From Photobacterium profundum (GTDB lineage: Bacteria > Pseudomonadota > Gammaproteobacteria > Enterobacterales > Vibrionaceae): a DNA stretch of 64,000 nucleotides. The notes below the pieces were generated by a model. The model was not told where the DNA came from and did no database searches. It worked only from the letters and a program-made list of their open reading frames with translations. Below are positions 63,079 to 64,000 of the stretch, in pieces. A program made the position numbers and the translations under genes. The DNA is taken from assembly GCF_003026285.1 (NCBI RefSeq), contig NZ_PYOD01000007.1, positions 124,001 to 188,000 on the forward strand, read 5' to 3'. Position 1 is the first letter of the stretch. The number at the start of each line of letters is the position of its first letter.

Positions 63079-64000
63079 ATGTCAGCGACTACCTCTTTTT
63101 ACGACCAAAATACGACAATGCTCTGTGAGCAATACAACTCTCTAGCATTTGAAGCGGTACACCAAAACTGGAAGGCATTCTGGCCGCATAAAGGCGACAG
63201 AGTTCTCGATGTTGGTGCTGGCAGTGGGCGTGATACGAAGTGGATGGCTGAACAAGGCTGTGAAATCATTGCGCTTGAACCTTGTGACTCTTTTCGTAAG
63301 GTTGGTAGTGCATATACAGGGGCTGCTGTCACGTGGTTAGACGACGCACTGCCCGCATTAAGCAAAACTGAAAATCTTGGAATGCGTTTTGACCTTATAT
63401 TGGTTAGCGCAGTTTGGATGCATCTTGCCCCTAGTCACAGAGAGCGTGCCTTTCGTAAACTCTCCAACTTGTTAGCCTCGAATGGCAGACTTGTCATCAC
63501 TCTCCGCCACGGTGAATTTAACGATTCACGCCGAAATTATGGTGTGTCTGTCGAAGAATTAGAGCAGTTCGCTAAAAACAGCGCTTTGTTGGTTCGCCAT
63601 ATCAGTAGTAGTGATGACTCATTTAACCGCGATGGTGTGCATTGGCAAACCGTTGTTATGAGTTTGCCCGATGACGGATCTGGCGATCTTAAACGAGTAC
63701 GGCACATTATTGTGAACGACAACAAAGTCGCAACGTATAAATTGGCGTTACTCAGAACCTTATTACGTGTGGCCGATGCCCATGCTGGTGCTGTTATTGA
63801 TCGTAGCGATGGCAAAGTTACGATTTCTGCCGGCTTGGTCGCCCTTTATTGGATACGTCAGTTTAAGCGATTAATTGATATTAATATTGGCGGTGTTGGA
63901 GGCATTCAGCAAAGTGCAAATAGCAGCAAAGGGCTGGGATTTGTTAAAGATGATGGTTGGAATCAACTGAAGCATTTAGTCGCAGATGATTTAACCATCG
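63079..64000 (+). CDS. SAM-dependent methyltransferase with unknown C-terminal domain (partial)
   Basis: The frame opens at ATG 63079 and is still open at the window end (307 complete codons seen). The N-terminal half (about 1-190) is a class I methyltransferase: motif I VLDVGAGSGRDTKWM, motif II IIALEPCDSFRK, motif IV FDLILVSAVWMHL and ASNGRLVITLRHG. After about residue 200 a second module begins (VNDNKVATYKLALLRTLLRVAD, GLVALYWIRQFKRL) that I do not recognise with confidence. It may be a modification or defence gene. There is no obvious ribosome binding site. It lies downstream of the kinase operon, with 59 bases between them. Confidence 0.75.
   Translation, partial: MSATTSFYDQNTTMLCEQYNSLAFEAVHQNWKAFWPHKGDRVLDVGAGSGRDTKWMAEQGCEIIALEPCDSFRKVGSAYTGAAVTWLDDALPALSKTENLGMRFDLILVSAVWMHLAPSHRERAFRKLSNLLASNGRLVITLRHGEFNDSRRNYGVSVEELEQFAKNSALLVRHISSSDDSFNRDGVHWQTVVMSLPDDGSGDLKRVRHIIVNDNKVATYKLALLRTLLRVADAHAGAVIDRSDGKVTISAGLVALYWIRQFKRLIDINIGGVGGIQQSANSSKGLGFVKDDGWNQLKHLVADDLTI

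Overview
The window looks like a stretch of the main chromosome of a Vibrionaceae bacterium, most probably a Photobacterium or close relative. The basis is gene order and protein character: secG-tRNA-Leu-tRNA-fMet-rimP-nusA-infB-rbfA-truB-rpsO-pnp-nlpI, nupC-deoC-deoA-deoB-deoD, and serB-plzC-radA follow the Vibrio/gamma-proteobacterial arrangement, and the nucleoside carrier closely resembles the Vibrio cholerae CNT protein. The species is an inference; no 16S gene is present.

Layout. 1-11.1 kb: end of glmM, secG, two tRNAs, then the transcription/translation operon and nlpI, separated by clear hairpins. 11.2-16.6 kb: the anaerobic ubiquinone genes ubiV-ubiU (minus) and ubiT-yhbS (plus) around a PAS-GGDEF-EAL gene. 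16.7-22.7 kb: holD-rimI, prfC, glgX, a small DUF5363-type gene and yjjV. 22.7-29.6 kb: nucleoside uptake and catabolism (nupC, deoCABD), with CRP and LacI-family-like sites upstream of nupC and an unusual 0.94-kb gap between nupC and deoC that holds a small inverted-repeat element. 29.6-42.2 kb: ahpA/ytjB, serB, plzC (two PilZ domains), radA, a PilZ-M23 peptidase pair, ettA, slt, trpR, yjjX. 42.2-43.0 kb: an 88-bp MITE-like repeat and a HTH regulator.

43.7-50.8 kb is the first accessory block: a minus-strand operon of periplasmic protein, ABC ATPase, FtsX-type permease, LolA-like protein, outer-membrane beta-barrel, LytS-type kinase and LytTR regulator. All junctions from the ATPase to the kinase overlap or are 2 nt apart, and two LytTR-type half-sites lie upstream of the first gene. 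This is the best candidate for a poorly described envelope-trafficking system. 51.0-58.1 kb holds envelope genes (DUF4382 lipoprotein, glycine-zipper protein, three small beta-barrels, a YgjV/GNAT-like membrane protein, a DUF1254/DUF1214 protein) and a LysR regulator. 58.5-63.0 kb is a four-gene signalling operon: HTH protein, receiver-EAL phosphodiesterase, HPt protein and hybrid histidine kinase. The window ends inside a methyltransferase with an unrecognised C-terminal region.

The core genes show nothing broken. Recurring themes are cyclic-di-GMP (one GGDEF-EAL, one receiver-EAL, three PilZ domains in two proteins) and envelope biogenesis. Functions of the accessory blocks are inferred from domain types only, since no database search was possible.
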